64,000 bases of DNA, taken from Grifola frondosa (Eukaryota > Basidiomycota > Agaricomycetes > Polyporales > Grifolaceae). Where the stretch lies: contig LUGG01000014.1 of assembly GCA_001683735.1 (NCBI GenBank), positions 806,001 to 870,000 on the forward strand, given 5' to 3'. The notes below the pieces were generated by a model. The model did not search any database and was not told where the DNA came from. It worked only from the letters and a program-made list of their open reading frames with translations. The stretch's first letter is position 1. Each line of letters begins with the position of its first letter. This document shows positions 38,696 to 49,549 of the stretch, in pieces. The translations under genes and the position numbers were made by a program.

Positions 38696-39029
38696 ATGAA
38701 TTCGGATGATTTCAAACAACGCACTGCGCAATTCAAAAAGCAATACTACCCAATACTCTTCGATCAAGCCCTCCTCAACTTCTCTGGCAACAGCTATCAT
38801 TTAATCGAAAGCTTCTATCAAGTCACTCCTTTACGCAGCTACCGTGCCCCTTATTGTAGTGGAGATGGTCGGGGAATACTCATCGCCTTCGGACTGTTTC
38901 CTTGTGGGCGAATACTTCCTTGCATTCGGCATGCAGACCCTTGATTATGGACTAGTAGTGAGGACCTTAATACAACGTATTAGGCTGACAGACGGACAAA
39001 CTCTATTCCTTTCCCAGGCGTGGCAATAA
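38696..39029 (+). CDS. Small hypothetical protein, doubtful
   Basis: An ATG at 38696 opens a short frame (MNSDDFKQRTAQFKKQYYPI...) that reads into a second frame after one missing base near 38822. The corrected product of about 110 residues ends at 39029 with a hydrophobic stretch (SLLYAATVPLIVVEMVGEYS). Neither frame alone exceeds 83 codons. Because missing bases are frequent across this window the join is plausible, but no homologue is recognised and it may be chance. Confidence 0.3.
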
Positions 39030-39268
39030 TTGGTCACTGCTTCGGTGACTACGGTGGCCTTTCTGGGAACCTGGGATAGATCAGTACTGTGGTTCTACAA
39101 CAGGAGCAAGCTGCGCATGAACCATTGGCACAGGAAAGTTACGATTCGCGGTTAACGCGCAGCTCTGTCGATCTCGCTATTAAAGCGCCGCATTGCTTGA
39201 TAAATGCCGTCCTTGTAAAGGACTCCCCTCAGCCCATCTCACTGTCTCTCAACAACCTGCCACATACC

Positions 39269-41907
39269 ATGGATCCTCTCAGCATCGTATCGGCGGTCCT
39301 TTCGACGGCAATTGCAATCTTGAAATGGATTCAACAACGGGAAGCAAAGAACGAAAGTCTCCGTGAGCTCTCGCTCACCGTTTCTCGCATATGCGACATC
39401 CTTGCGCCTCTCCAATCTCCGAACGCGCGCATGCCTCCCAACCCGAAATCACGCTTTGCGGGAAATGTCGTCGGGTCGGTTTCTACGGGTACAGTACCAC
39501 ATCTTGACGAGACCATCGTAAGCTGTCTGCAAGACATGGGCGAGACTTTGAGCAGTGTCAAGGAGCATCTATCCCTGTGGAAGGAGAAACGCTCTCCAGC
39601 GGTTCTTGTCCTGGCTTTCCTCAACCCCTCGACAGTGCTCGATCAATTGATGGCAGATGAACAGAAACTCTCGCGTCGGCTTGTCGTTTTATCCTTTTCC
39701 CTCCAAGTATCGACATTCCACAGCTCCCGAGGAGCTATTCCAAGTGCAGATCCCTCACCCCCGATGTTATCATGAACACTGAAGTCAGGGTGTTCTGGCA
39801 TGATAGAATAGGACCACAGGTATGATAACTCGTATCCAAATATTGTGAAAGTATCTATAAACCATATTTTCTGGTAGGTGTCGTGCGCTCCTGCACAATC
39901 ATTCTGCAGAGCCATCGGCGACTGGTTGAATATGCTTTTGGACGAGATAACTTGCGACACGTTATTGCTTCGTCTGGACGAATACGCGATTGGCGGTATC
40001 ACGCCATCAAGTCTTGATCGGTTTGTGGGGAACAGGTCCATCCGGGAAGCCATCGCATACTTAGGTGTTGTGCAAGGTATGCTTTTGATAATACGCTCGT
40101 CTCACCCCTCTTTTAGAATGTAATGTCCGTAGTGTCTCCTGTAGATGTCGCTTTCGAATCCGTAGATCCGAGCACGGTTCGGCCCCTTCTTGTATGGATC
40201 GACGACTATCCCGAAAATAACACCCGAGAAGTCGACTACGCGCGGGACCTAGGCATTACAGTTATCAGCATTCGCTCCACAGCTGCTGCCAAAGTCTGGA
40301 TTGAGGCGAACGAAGGTAGTATTTTACTATGTTCATGTCTACGAAGTGTTGATGCCACATGCATTGACAGCCTTACTGAGGAGAACGGAAAGCGTAAAGC
40401 GGCTCCGATTTATCTCAGATAATCACCGCTGGGAGTCGGACCAGCAGGCGAGCGACTACCTCAACCTTTCTGCGGGCGAGACTATGCTCCGATACCTGCG
40501 AGGTCGTCTATATACAGCGCCCATACTCATCTACTGCGGTGCAAGTATAGTCCGCACACAATATGTCTTGTCATACCACCGGGCAGGATCCACCACAGAT
40601 CAGAACGTCTGCTTCTCCTTCATTGGTGCTCTTGCCCAGAATGTGAATAACGATAATATCTGGGAGCAAGTTGATGCGCATTTCATTTCCGATTTCTCGC
40701 CTTCGCTTCCTAGGACCATCGCAGAAAATAATCTGGGCAGCGAGAGGATCGTCTCTCCGACGGTCCACTTGGAATCTCGCGTTTCGCGGTTCAGCGATAT
40801 GAACGCTATTGAGGAGTTCTGCAGTATCGGGCCAGGAGGCGGCACCACTCGTTCGTTCTTCAGCGGCAAAGATGTCAGTCACCGCATGAACGACATCCGA
40901 GAGGCGATCACATATATCCGCACTCGCTGGCACGATTACAATATCTTCTTGCAGGAGGTCGTCTGTCCTTCCTCACCGTTGATGGCGACAAAAATGCCGC
41001 CAGTCTGTTTTCTTCGCTGCCGACGCGGATGGAGTGGGCAGATCGCCGCACTGCGCACCCGGAGCAGGAGGAGTACCGCATGCTCAGACTGTACACCTCT
41101 TTAGACGGCTACAAGTCAATATTCGCGGTGCTTAACGAGGCATTCCGCAGTGAGAATCTGACCGGCGACCGCTCACGCCTGCACGCCGCCGTCTTCCTCA
41201 TCGAGGTCCTCACCATCGAGTTGTTCAACTACATGTACAGGATGAGTCCCACGATTGGGTTCTCCGGAACCGTGTATCGCGGCATGCGGCTCCGGCGCGA
41301 CCAACTGGACCAATTCTACGCCCTGACGCAACGCCCCGTGAAGGAACGCTACTGGTCGATTCCGCTGGCGTTCATATCGACCACGACCAGCCTCGCGATA
41401 TCGCTGAAGTTCGCGGAGCCCAAGGGCATGCCTGCGCCCGACTCCCACGCGGTGCTCTGGCGCATCCGCGTCGCGGACCTCGAACCCGCGCTGCTCGCGA
41501 TCTACCACGAGCGGTTCCCGGCGAGCGTCGTGACGTCGCTGTGTGCGGTGCGCATCAGCGACCTCTCCGCGTTCCCGGAGGAGGAGGAGATCCTCCTGCG
41601 CGGGCCGTTCTTCCAGCTTGTGTACGTAGCCACGCAGCCGCTCGGGATCCCGCCGGGCTCCGCGGGCGTCGTGCACGTCGTGGACGGGGTCATGCTGAAC
41701 ACGAACAGGGACCATCCGAGCACGATGGAGATGGGGGCGGAGGAGGGACAGCGCGCGCGCGCTCTGTTTGCGTGTCTGGTGGAGATCGGGAGGACGAAGG
41801 AGTGTTTGCGGCTCGCGAGGAGTTATGGGCTGCGGGAGGACGTGGAGGAGTACACACAGGTCTGGCGGGACGCGGAGCAAAGGCTGAAGATACTGATGGG
41901 AACCTGA
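39269..41907 (+). CDS. Multidomain protein: helical N-terminus, receiver-like domain, ADP-ribosyltransferase-like C-terminus
   Basis: Start chosen at the ATG opening MDPLSIVSAVLSTAIAILKW, a form common at the N-termini of fungal STAND/NLR-associated helical bundles. Region order: helical bundle (39269-39730); a conserved Trp-containing block EVRVFWHDRIGPQ plus LLLRLDEYAIGGITPSSLD (about 39780-40075); a receiver-like Rossmannoid fold (40141-40640: PLLVWIDDYPENN, RFISDN, APILIYCGAS); a poorly conserved linker; then an ART-like domain (about 41150-41660). The last has the R-S-E pattern: Arg in GTVYRGMRL, Ser-Thr-Thr in AFISTTTSLA and Glu in FPEEEEILL. Introns lie near 39819-39877, 40078-40144 and 40316-40370. 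Frame corrections are needed near 39753 and 40960. ADP-ribosyl transfer, or NAD hydrolysis, as the activity is inferred. The tail (41690-41900) is helical. Confidence 0.65.
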
Positions 41908-42378
41908 AGTTTTGAATTCGGTTTCCTATGACTCGGTTTCTTGGAAGATTATTGAACATCGATATGAGAAGCGACATGTACAATGTATATCCGGCTTCGA
42001 GTTTTAATAGTAATATACAAAGCCAAAAAAAAAGCGGTCAAATTAGTGCTTCAATATTCAAAACTAGTGAGTTTGTTTGGTTGTGCTACATTTACACTTC
42101 GGCTATTCCATATTTAAGTAGTGTAGTATTATAGTCTAAATAAGAATAAAAATGTATTATAACTGTTTGACAAATGAATTGAGTACATAATCTTTGCATG
42201 CGGACAAATATTCAAGTCAGGATGTTACATACAAACTGCAGTTTCAACGGAGAGCAAATGGCAACTGACATTTCTTAAGCTGCTTCAATCCAAATGTGAG
42301 TTAAGACATGAGATACAAATGAATATGATATACAAGTCTGACATCTTAAATTTTGTGAAGTCTGAATGCACACCAGTC
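41908..42378. other. AT-rich gene-free sequence
   Basis: Composition drops sharply to AT-rich immediately after the ART gene. It holds an A9 run near 42026-42034. No coding sequence recognised. Confidence 0.5.
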
Positions 42379-44488
42379 TGGTGTTGTTGGCAGAACCTTG
42401 CCGTTCCGCCAGCCAGTTCTGCCAAACCGGCAACTGCCGGCAGCCCACCATGGTGGCCGGGCAGAATGTGGCAGAACTGCAAATACATGAACCATTCTAC
42501 CACTCGACTAGTGCCATCGGGATGCCGGCCTAGATACCTCACGGGAGCAGTTATTTGAAATTATGCATCTTATTTGAATTTTGGATGACCCTTTTTTCCT
42601 CTTTCAGCTCTTAAATAAGATAATTAAGAGAGAAAATTGCAATAAACTAAATAAGTAGGACTCTCTAAGTATATTAAAAAAAGTTAAGTTTTGCTGATAT
42701 GTTTGGGGGGCCAACATTTTCGGGAACTACCTTCACCCCTTCCACACTTGATAAAATATTAATTAGGTCACAGGAGCATGTATATAGATTACATTGAACA
42801 TTGTATAGTTTTTTTAATAATAAAAAAAGAAGCAGCAGTTCTTGCATGAGAGGTGAAAAAATGTATAAACAATCTCTAAAACACCTTCCTCTTCATAATG
42901 TTGTTCCAATTTTTTTCCCAACATGTACCTAAAGTGCTACTCTACTACACCATGTAAAAATAAAAGGCACAAGGTATCTGGTGATGCTGTAGTGTAGAAA
43001 CTCCCCAAATAATAGTATTATATTTATATGTCTCTGATAGAAGGATAAAGACTTCTTCTATGAGATTCATGTTCAACTAGCTTGAATTCACATATGGCCA
43101 GGTTACATCAGACTGTGAACCTTCTGTATATCAGCTTTACTTCTGGTTTGTGTATGAGAGACATATTACAGTAGGATTGAGTGATATGGAGTGATATTTG
43201 TCTTACTTTGGAGGATGTGGATCATAGTGTTTTCACAAAACTGAATTTTAGTAACAACAAATTTGGGGGCTAGCATACCCTGTTACGGACAGCCAGTTTG
43301 TGAAGAGAGTTAGTGGCTGAGCTGCCAGAAGAGCTGACCAATGGCAAACTGCTTATTAAGAGAGAGACATGTGACAGCAGAGGAGAGTGTAATGTATAAG
43401 ATTGCAACCCGGACAAAGCACACATCAGGAAAACCCCAATTTTACTTACCTGCTTTTGAGTACATATTCAGCACTTTTTGGCCACTTGTTTGCCTGAAAA
43501 TAAGTAGATTTATGCTCTGAATCAATTTATCTCCCTGATTTTTGACTTATTTGCTTTTTTTCAGACATTTCAGATGAAAAAGTAGAATTTGACTTTTTCT
43601 GATACATTGTGCACATTAAATGCACCCAGCATGTCTGCATTATGGGATGCTCAGGTGATGTAAGGTGTTTGTGCTCAGACATGTGCATATACTTATATAT
43701 GCTCCATCATGATAGTACACATGAAGAAGGCACTGGAAGGTTAGTATGGGTACAGCATCTATACTGTGTAACAGACAATCACCTACAATCACTCATCCTG
43801 GCAGACAACAAAAAGCAGTTGCCACAACTGGTAATAGATATACAAAGGTAAGCATGTGACTTTTTCTCACACATGATTATGTAATTACAAAAGTTGAGAG
43901 ACCTCCCTATGCTCGGTAATGCTGCATGCAGGCCTAGAGCAACTCACTATGCCTTGTGCTGCTGTAGATACCACTATATTTATTGTCCTGTTTCTACACT
44001 GGCTTTTTCATGTTGACTTCTGAGTTTGTAAAGTATGTGGATGGTTGCAAATTACCTCCAATTATTCTTGACAACTTTACTGTCCTTGAGAAGGTTAACA
44101 ACAAATTCAACCATAAATGGTACCAATGCAATCACTGTAGTGAAGGTGGATTCGGAGCTCATCTCGAAGGCCATCATGGTAGAGAACAGCACCATGCTAA
44201 ATGATAACATCTTTGACTTTATGGAGCTGGAGCATGTTGAGTTGGGAACAGCACTGACAGCATTTGAGAAGGATGTTCAAATCATTTCAGACATGAATGT
44301 ATGTTTGAACATTGATAATTTGATGGTGTCGAAAGATGTCACTTCAGTATAATAATGATTTAGCAGACTTTGTCTAAGAGAATTCCATTTGCACTTTTAA
44401 ATTTTGCCAAGTTCTGCCACTCATGGCAGTTGCTGTTCTGCTGGTTCTGCCAGCAGAACTATCAAATTTAGTTCTGCCATCTACACCA
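42379..44488. mobile_element. Possible degenerate hAT-like TIR element
   Basis: The left end TGGTGTTGTTGGCAGAAC (42379) and the reverse complement of the right end, TGGTGTAGATGGCAGAAC (ends 44488), match at 16 of 18 positions. Both ends also contain many copies of GGCAGAAC or its complement (42388-42480 and 44400-44480), like hAT subterminal transposase-binding repeats. Inside, open frames near 43983-44352 include a CxxC pair (WYQCNHC) that could be a BED-type finger remnant. No exact target duplication is found; ACACCAG and ACATCAG flank the ends imperfectly. Confidence 0.45.
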
Positions 44489-45188
44489 ACATCAGAACTT
44501 GAAGAATAATGTACATTTAATCCATCAGTAAGATATTAAATATTAACCAACAGTTCATATGCAAAACTTTATTCCAAGTAAAAACCAAGCCAAAATGCAT
44601 TGTGCATAGATCACATGATTATTGCACAAACATTGCTCACTCATTTCTCAATCCATGCACACTGTGATGAATTGATTATTGTGAAGGCTACAAATACAGT
44701 GCAAAAACAATGTAAGAGTTTGTCAAGTGGGTTTTTGTGAGATGTTTCAGTAAGCTGGGAATATTGATACCAGCAGAACAAGGCAGATACTGCACAAGGC
44801 TCAGTCCTAGAAATTGATGACATCAGCAAATATGTTTGCTGGTTGTTGCACTCACCTAAATCTATACAGGCTGAGGTAGCCACTGTAGCACTCCATTGCA
44901 CTCCACTGACTCACCTGTTGTACTTTGTAGCCACTGGTCTATCCTATTGTGGTCAGTAGTAGTTTACATAGTTGTAGTGAAGACAATAAAGCCTACTTAT
45001 ATTGTTAGTACATGCTCCTCTTGCCAGGTGTAGTTTCTGTAGAATACTATCAATTAATCATTCATAATTCATCATCATTCCTCAAACAGCTTTGTACTTT
45101 TCTTCTGGGGATGATGCATGAGAGCATTCAGTTTTACTTCTACTTTTCTCATCCACCATAGTGAGTTTACACTTTCTTCATCATTAAT
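44489..45188. other. AT-rich, no recognised feature
   Basis: 700 bp of CpG-poor sequence between the TIR element and the Gypsy element. Short open frames only; no motif recognised. Confidence 0.4.
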
Positions 45189-45193
45189 AAGCT
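45189..45193 (+). repeat. Target-site duplication, left (AAGCT)
   Basis: AAGCT directly precedes the left LTR and matches the five bases after the right LTR (53470-53474). Five-bp duplications are standard for Ty3/Gypsy integrases. It shows that both LTRs belong to one insertion. Confidence 0.85.
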
Positions 45194-45595
45194 TGTAACG
45201 AATAACCCAAAACCGTGACTAGTAGGCTTACTATTCAGTGCGGACGTTCGTACGACGATTTCGGTAAGCGAAAGCTGGTAACGAAAGCGTAGTGTTCAAC
45301 AAAGTTAGCATAATCGTACATAACTAAATACAAGGCTTACCTGGTAACGAAAGTGTAGTGTTCAACGAAGTTGAACGAGCTGACATTCCAGGTAACAAAA
45401 CCAGTCTTAAATAGCAAAATCTGTTTGCATATGTATGGTTACTATCCCACAATACTACCTTACTCATCCACTCACCAATGAGTGTCATCAACATGACACT
45501 TGTTCCTCTACCTATCACCTGATCTCGCAGGTGATCAATGCGACGCGTCCCAGCGCCTACTGGGCATCTATGTCCAAATTGGAAAATTTGTTACA
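45194..45595 (-). repeat. 3' LTR of the Gypsy element (402 bp)
   Basis: Aligns along its length with 53141-53469. It contains an extra 66-bp unit: CTGGTAACGAAAGCGTAGTG at 45275 recurs at 45341 with one change. The right LTR has a single copy. Start TGTAAC and end GTTACA form the terminal inverted repeat. Most substitutions between the LTRs are CG versus TG or CA. Confidence 0.88.
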
Positions 45596-45608
45596 TTACC
45601 CCCTCTTC
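45596..45608 (-). other. Polypurine tract next to 3' LTR
   Basis: Read on the minus strand, GAAGAGGGGGTAA lies immediately before the 3' LTR, the expected site for the plus-strand primer in reverse transcription. Confidence 0.6.
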
Positions 45609-46326
45609 AGGTGAGTTTCTCCGGACGAGCTTCACAACCAACAATTTTGCCCCATGTCCAAATTCCTGGAGCTTTATCCATGACTGTATAGTTAATCAGC
45701 GGCTGAAAGTGCATTTCTTTCATAGATAGTTGGCTGATTTGTCGTGGAGCGGAGGGGTGTGTACGATGGAAATCGGCGACGAGATTGGTGGCATTGTCAA
45801 GATTGGAGCAAGGCTCCCAGGAATTCTCAGAATCGGGGTATCCTACCCATTTCATGAGATATTGAAGACAATTACGGAACATCCGTGAATCGAGAACCTT
45901 TTTGACTTTGTACTCGGGTTCTCCTTCAATGATGACCGCCGGGGGTTTCGTTGGCTTCCTACCCGGGATTTGATCCGTCTTGTGGACGGACAATAATGAT
46001 GCGTGAAATACGGGGTGAATGCACCAGGTTCGAGGGAGTTTAAGCCTGAAGTTGAGCGGCGAAACTTGTTCGAGAATTTCGAATGGCCCATGACGTTTCG
46101 CGCTCAGCTTCTTGCTCGGTTGTTCGGTACGAATGTTGCGGGCATCTAACCAGACTAGGTCACTGACCTTGAACTGAGGTGTATCTTGTACGTGTTGATC
46201 ATAGTAACGTTTCATACGATCTGCTGCGAGTTGTAGCGCCGCCCATGATTCCTTTCGAGCATTTTCACGCTCATGCATCAAGGTGTCCAAGTCCGGGTGT
46301 CGTACCGCTGTAACAAGGTCTGGCAT
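45607..46326 (-). pseudogene. Gypsy pol: integrase C-terminus and chromodomain
   Basis: Contains the integrase C-terminal segment with a HxxxR-free beta-rich stretch (QFKVSDLVWLDARNIRTEQP and HGPFEILEQVSPLNFRLKLP) and then a chromodomain near 45770-45930 (KVLDSRMF, YLMKWVGYPDSENSWEP, LVADFHRTH). The aromatic pair in WVGYPDSENSWEP fits a methyl-lysine-binding chromodomain, which directs integration to heterochromatin in chromoviruses. The segment joins the upstream integrase core by a frame change near 46300. Confidence 0.85.
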
Positions 46327-47044
46327 TGCCGTGGGTAACGTCCTAAGTCCGCATAGAGTGGAGAAATCTTCGTAGACTCGTGAGCTTGATTATTGTATGC
46401 AAATTCCGCTTCGATGAGTTTGTTGTGCCAGTCATCTTGATGGAAATTGCAGTAAATACGCAAGTATTGTTTGAGTTCTTGATTTATCCATTCTGTTTGT
46501 CCATCGGTTTGTGGATGATAAGCGGTGGACATAGTGGAGGTTATTTTGAGAATTTTGCACAACTCTTGAAAGACTCGAGATGCGAACTGAGTTCTGCGAT
46601 CCGAGATGATCTTCTTCGGCAATCTGTGCTGCAACCATATTTCTCGATAATATAATAATATACCTTGGCGACTTCTTGGGCATCGATCGTACCATGAACG
46701 GGGAAGAAACGTGCTCATTTTGTCATTTGATTGGCGACAACCATAATTGCGTCGTGACCACTGCTTTCTGATAATCCCGTAATTAGATCCACTGTCGTGA
46801 TGTCCCAAGGTTGGTCTGGAATTTCGTTGGGTTGGAGAGGACCATACGATTGTCGAGGAAACATTTTGTTGCACTGACAAGTGTCACAGCCATCGACGTA
46901 ATTCTGAACATATACTGAGAGTCCTGGCCACCAATAGTTACAGCTGACAAGTTCGTATGTCTTCCAACATCCTGGATGACCTGCGGTAGGATGATCGTGA
47001 TGTAATTGAACGATCTCCTTATGAATGGCATTGTCCTTTGGCAC
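46278..47044 (-). pseudogene. Gypsy pol: integrase zinc-binding and catalytic core
   Basis: The HHCC zinc region (HHDHPTAGHPGCWKTYELV then CDTCQCNK) precedes the DDE core: first Asp in TTVDLITGLSESSGHD, second in KIISDRRTQF. A TGA at 46715-46717 (minus strand) interrupts the reading just before AHFFPVHGTIDAQEVAK where Arg (CGA) is expected, and frame changes occur near 46640. Integrase joins element DNA to chromosomal target sites; this copy could not make an intact enzyme. Confidence 0.85.
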
Positions 47045-47056
47045 ATAGACCTTTCC

Positions 47057-47740
47057 TCAGTGTAATAGTAGACCATTATCCACGTTCCAGTCTTGTAGAC
47101 CGGCAGCAAGTTCACGTGGACTGTGTGCCATCACTTTTTGTATTGGCTCCATTGTGATTTCATCGCGAGTGAGAGCCTCACAAATACGATCGAGTAGAGA
47201 TTGGTCGAGGATGATGGATGCATGACCGGGTTGGATAGCGTGGGCTTGAAAGTATTCCGCTTTCAGCATGACTTTGTCCCTGTTGTCTAGGGCGACCCCC
47301 TCTTCATGGTCAGTTCTACGCGATAGCGGATCGGCTCGTTGCATAGTTTTCCCCAGACGATGGTGAATTGTGAAGTTGAATTGGGTAAGATAGAGTGACC
47401 AATGAGCTTGTCTACGCGTGAGATCTTGAGCCTTTCGAAAGTATTCAAGGTTCTTGTGATCTGACCAGATTTTGACGGGGTGAGGGCCTCCTTCGAGGTA
47501 ATGCCTATATTCTTCCAGGGCGCAGATAATTGTGAGCAGTTCTTTGTCATAAATCTCGTAATTGCGTTCGTGTTCGTTAAGACCCTTGGAATAGAAAGCG
47601 ACTGAATGCCAAGCTCCTTCTTCATCCCGTTGTTCAAGAACCGCACCTGTCGCAAAGTCCGAAGCGTCCATCTCCAATCTGAACGGCTGATCCAAGTCTG
47701 AAAGTTTCAGGATGGGTGCTGAGGTGAACGCACGTTTCAA
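47057..47740 (-). pseudogene. Gypsy pol: RNase H
   Basis: RNase H domain with EMDASDFATGAVLEQRDEEG (first catalytic Asp), YDKELLTIICALEEYRHYLE (Glu) and KIWSDHKNLEYF (Asp); the tail RLGKTMQRADPLSRR is typical of Gypsy pol. The upstream boundary is a TGA at 47756-47758 and the downstream one a TGA at 47057-47059, both where CGA would be expected from the surrounding pattern. Confidence 0.88.
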
Positions 47741-47813
47741 GGTTTCAAAGGTGTTTCATTGTTCTTGTTCCCATTGCCATTTGAAACCTTTCCGAGTTAG
47801 AATGTTCAACGGT

Positions 47814-49190
47814 TTAGAAACATCTGCGAAGCTTTGAATAAAGTGTCGGTAGAAATTCGCAAAACCTAGAAATGCTTGAACCTCTTTGATAAGTCTTGGG
47901 TGCTGGCCAATCGAGAACTCCTTCGACCTTCTTTGGGTCCATGGAAACGGAGTTCTGTGAGATGATCATGCCGAGGTAGTCAATGGACAGCTCTTCGAAC
48001 AAGCACTTCTCCGGTTTCAAGAATAAGTCTCTGTCTCGTAAGTGTTTAAGCACCTCGCGCATGAGACATCGATGAGTACGAAGGTCGGTGGTGAAGATGA
48101 GAATATCATCGAGATAAACCACCACATGCCCTTTGAGAATAAGATCTTTCAAAATCTCGTTCATCATCGCTTGAAACGTTCCTGGAGAACCGTGAAGGCC
48201 AAAGAACATAACTGTTGGTTCAAATAATCCTCGGTGCATCCTAAAAGCTGCCTTCCACTGATCGCTGTCCTTGATCCGCACGTTGTTGTATCCCCAACGT
48301 AGGTCTAGCTTCATGAAATACTTGGCATCTTTCAGCTGATCGATCAGGGAGCTGATACGTGGAAGTGGATAGCAGTTCTTGATCGTGACTGTGTTCAGCT
48401 TTCGATAGTCCTGGACGAGTCGAAGAGATCCGTCTTTCTTTTTCACAAAGAAGACAGCCGCGCCAACAGGACTCTTGGATGGGCAGATATAGCCTTTTTG
48501 AAGGTTCTCATCTAAGAACTCATCCAGTTGATGGGTCTCCTCCGGTGACAAGGGGTAAATCTTTGAGATGGGTGGCAGGTTTTGGTCCAGCATCAAGTCA
48601 ATTGCATGGTCATAAGGCTTGCTCGTAGGGAAGCGTTCACTGACCGTCTTCGAAAAGACATCTTTGAAGTCATGGAGGTGGTCTGGAATGATTTCCTTCC
48701 ATTCCTTCTTCTGCTTTCCTGCTTGAGCCGCCTCTTCGATCTCCTGTGACTGAGTATACTTCGCGCAAATTTCTACCCATTGGTCGAGAATGGCATTGGA
48801 CTCGGGGTCATGCAAGTCGACCTTGTACCAGGCTACCGTGTCTTTATAGAATTCCCAATATCGTCTAGAGTAGCGGTAGCCCAAGGAAATTTCGTCATCT
48901 GCATGAATGGATTCTTCATCTAATTCCATCCACTCCTCCCAAGAAGGTCGCGACAGAGCTTTCGTGTCATCTGTGTCAGCTGTGTGAAGTCCTTTTGTCG
49001 ATGCCAAGACTCGATCAACTTCGTCCATCATTTGCGATTTCTTTTTCTCCTTCGCAAATCGCGGTCTGCATTGTTGTGGACACCTAGTAAACTCTAAAGT
49101 TCCTGCATCCCAATCTATCTCTGGATTGTGTTGTTGAATGTAGTCGAGGCCGATGATCAGGTCTCGATCATCTACATTGATCACTAGCAT
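47814..49190 (-). pseudogene. Gypsy pol: reverse transcriptase
   Basis: A 458-codon open frame with the reverse transcriptase core: PSKSPVGAAVFFVKKKDG, LVQDYRKLNTVTIKNCYPLP, KLDLRWGYNNVRIKDSDQWK, VMFFGLHGSPGTFQAMMNEI and the catalytic YLDDILIF. The frame is lost just after [10 protein letters not shown] near 47900, so the connection region ([19 protein letters not shown]) continues one base out of frame. The enzyme copies element RNA into DNA. YLDD-type catalytic residues are intact. Confidence 0.92.
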
Positions 49191-49549
49191 GGAGACCTCA
49201 GTCTCTGATCGCTTATCTTCAACTTCAACACTGTATAGACTTGGATCGGCCCGCCTTCATTTTTGGATCGATCTGTGTTATAGATGACTAGGGGTTTTTT
49301 GAGTGGTTTCACTCCAATGTTGTGTTTGCATACGAAGTCTTCGTGAATGAATACCGAGAATGCTCCAGAATCTAGGAGTGCCTGCATTTTCACGGATCCC
49401 TTGCTGCCGCTTACAGTAACTGGGAGATCAAAATTCTGACGACTTTTTGATATCTCAGTTACACTAATACAGTTGTAGCGGTTGCGGGATAGAGAGGCCT
49501 TCACGTCAGCAGGGACGACATGAGGCCGTTCTAAAAATCCGTGTCCCAC
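49184..49549 (-). pseudogene. Gypsy aspartic protease
   Basis: Retropepsin-like domain with the active-site motif ALLDSGAFSVFIHEDF (D-S-G) in a typical beta context (LPVTVSGSKGSVKMQALLDSG). It overlaps the RT frame by a few bases, consistent with one original gag-pol frame now shifted. It matures the Gag-Pol polyprotein. Confidence 0.8.

Noticed and set aside
41173..41880. 235-codon minus-strand frame antisense to the ART-like domain
   Set aside because: Arg/His-rich shadow frame produced by strong third-position GC bias of the plus-strand gene.
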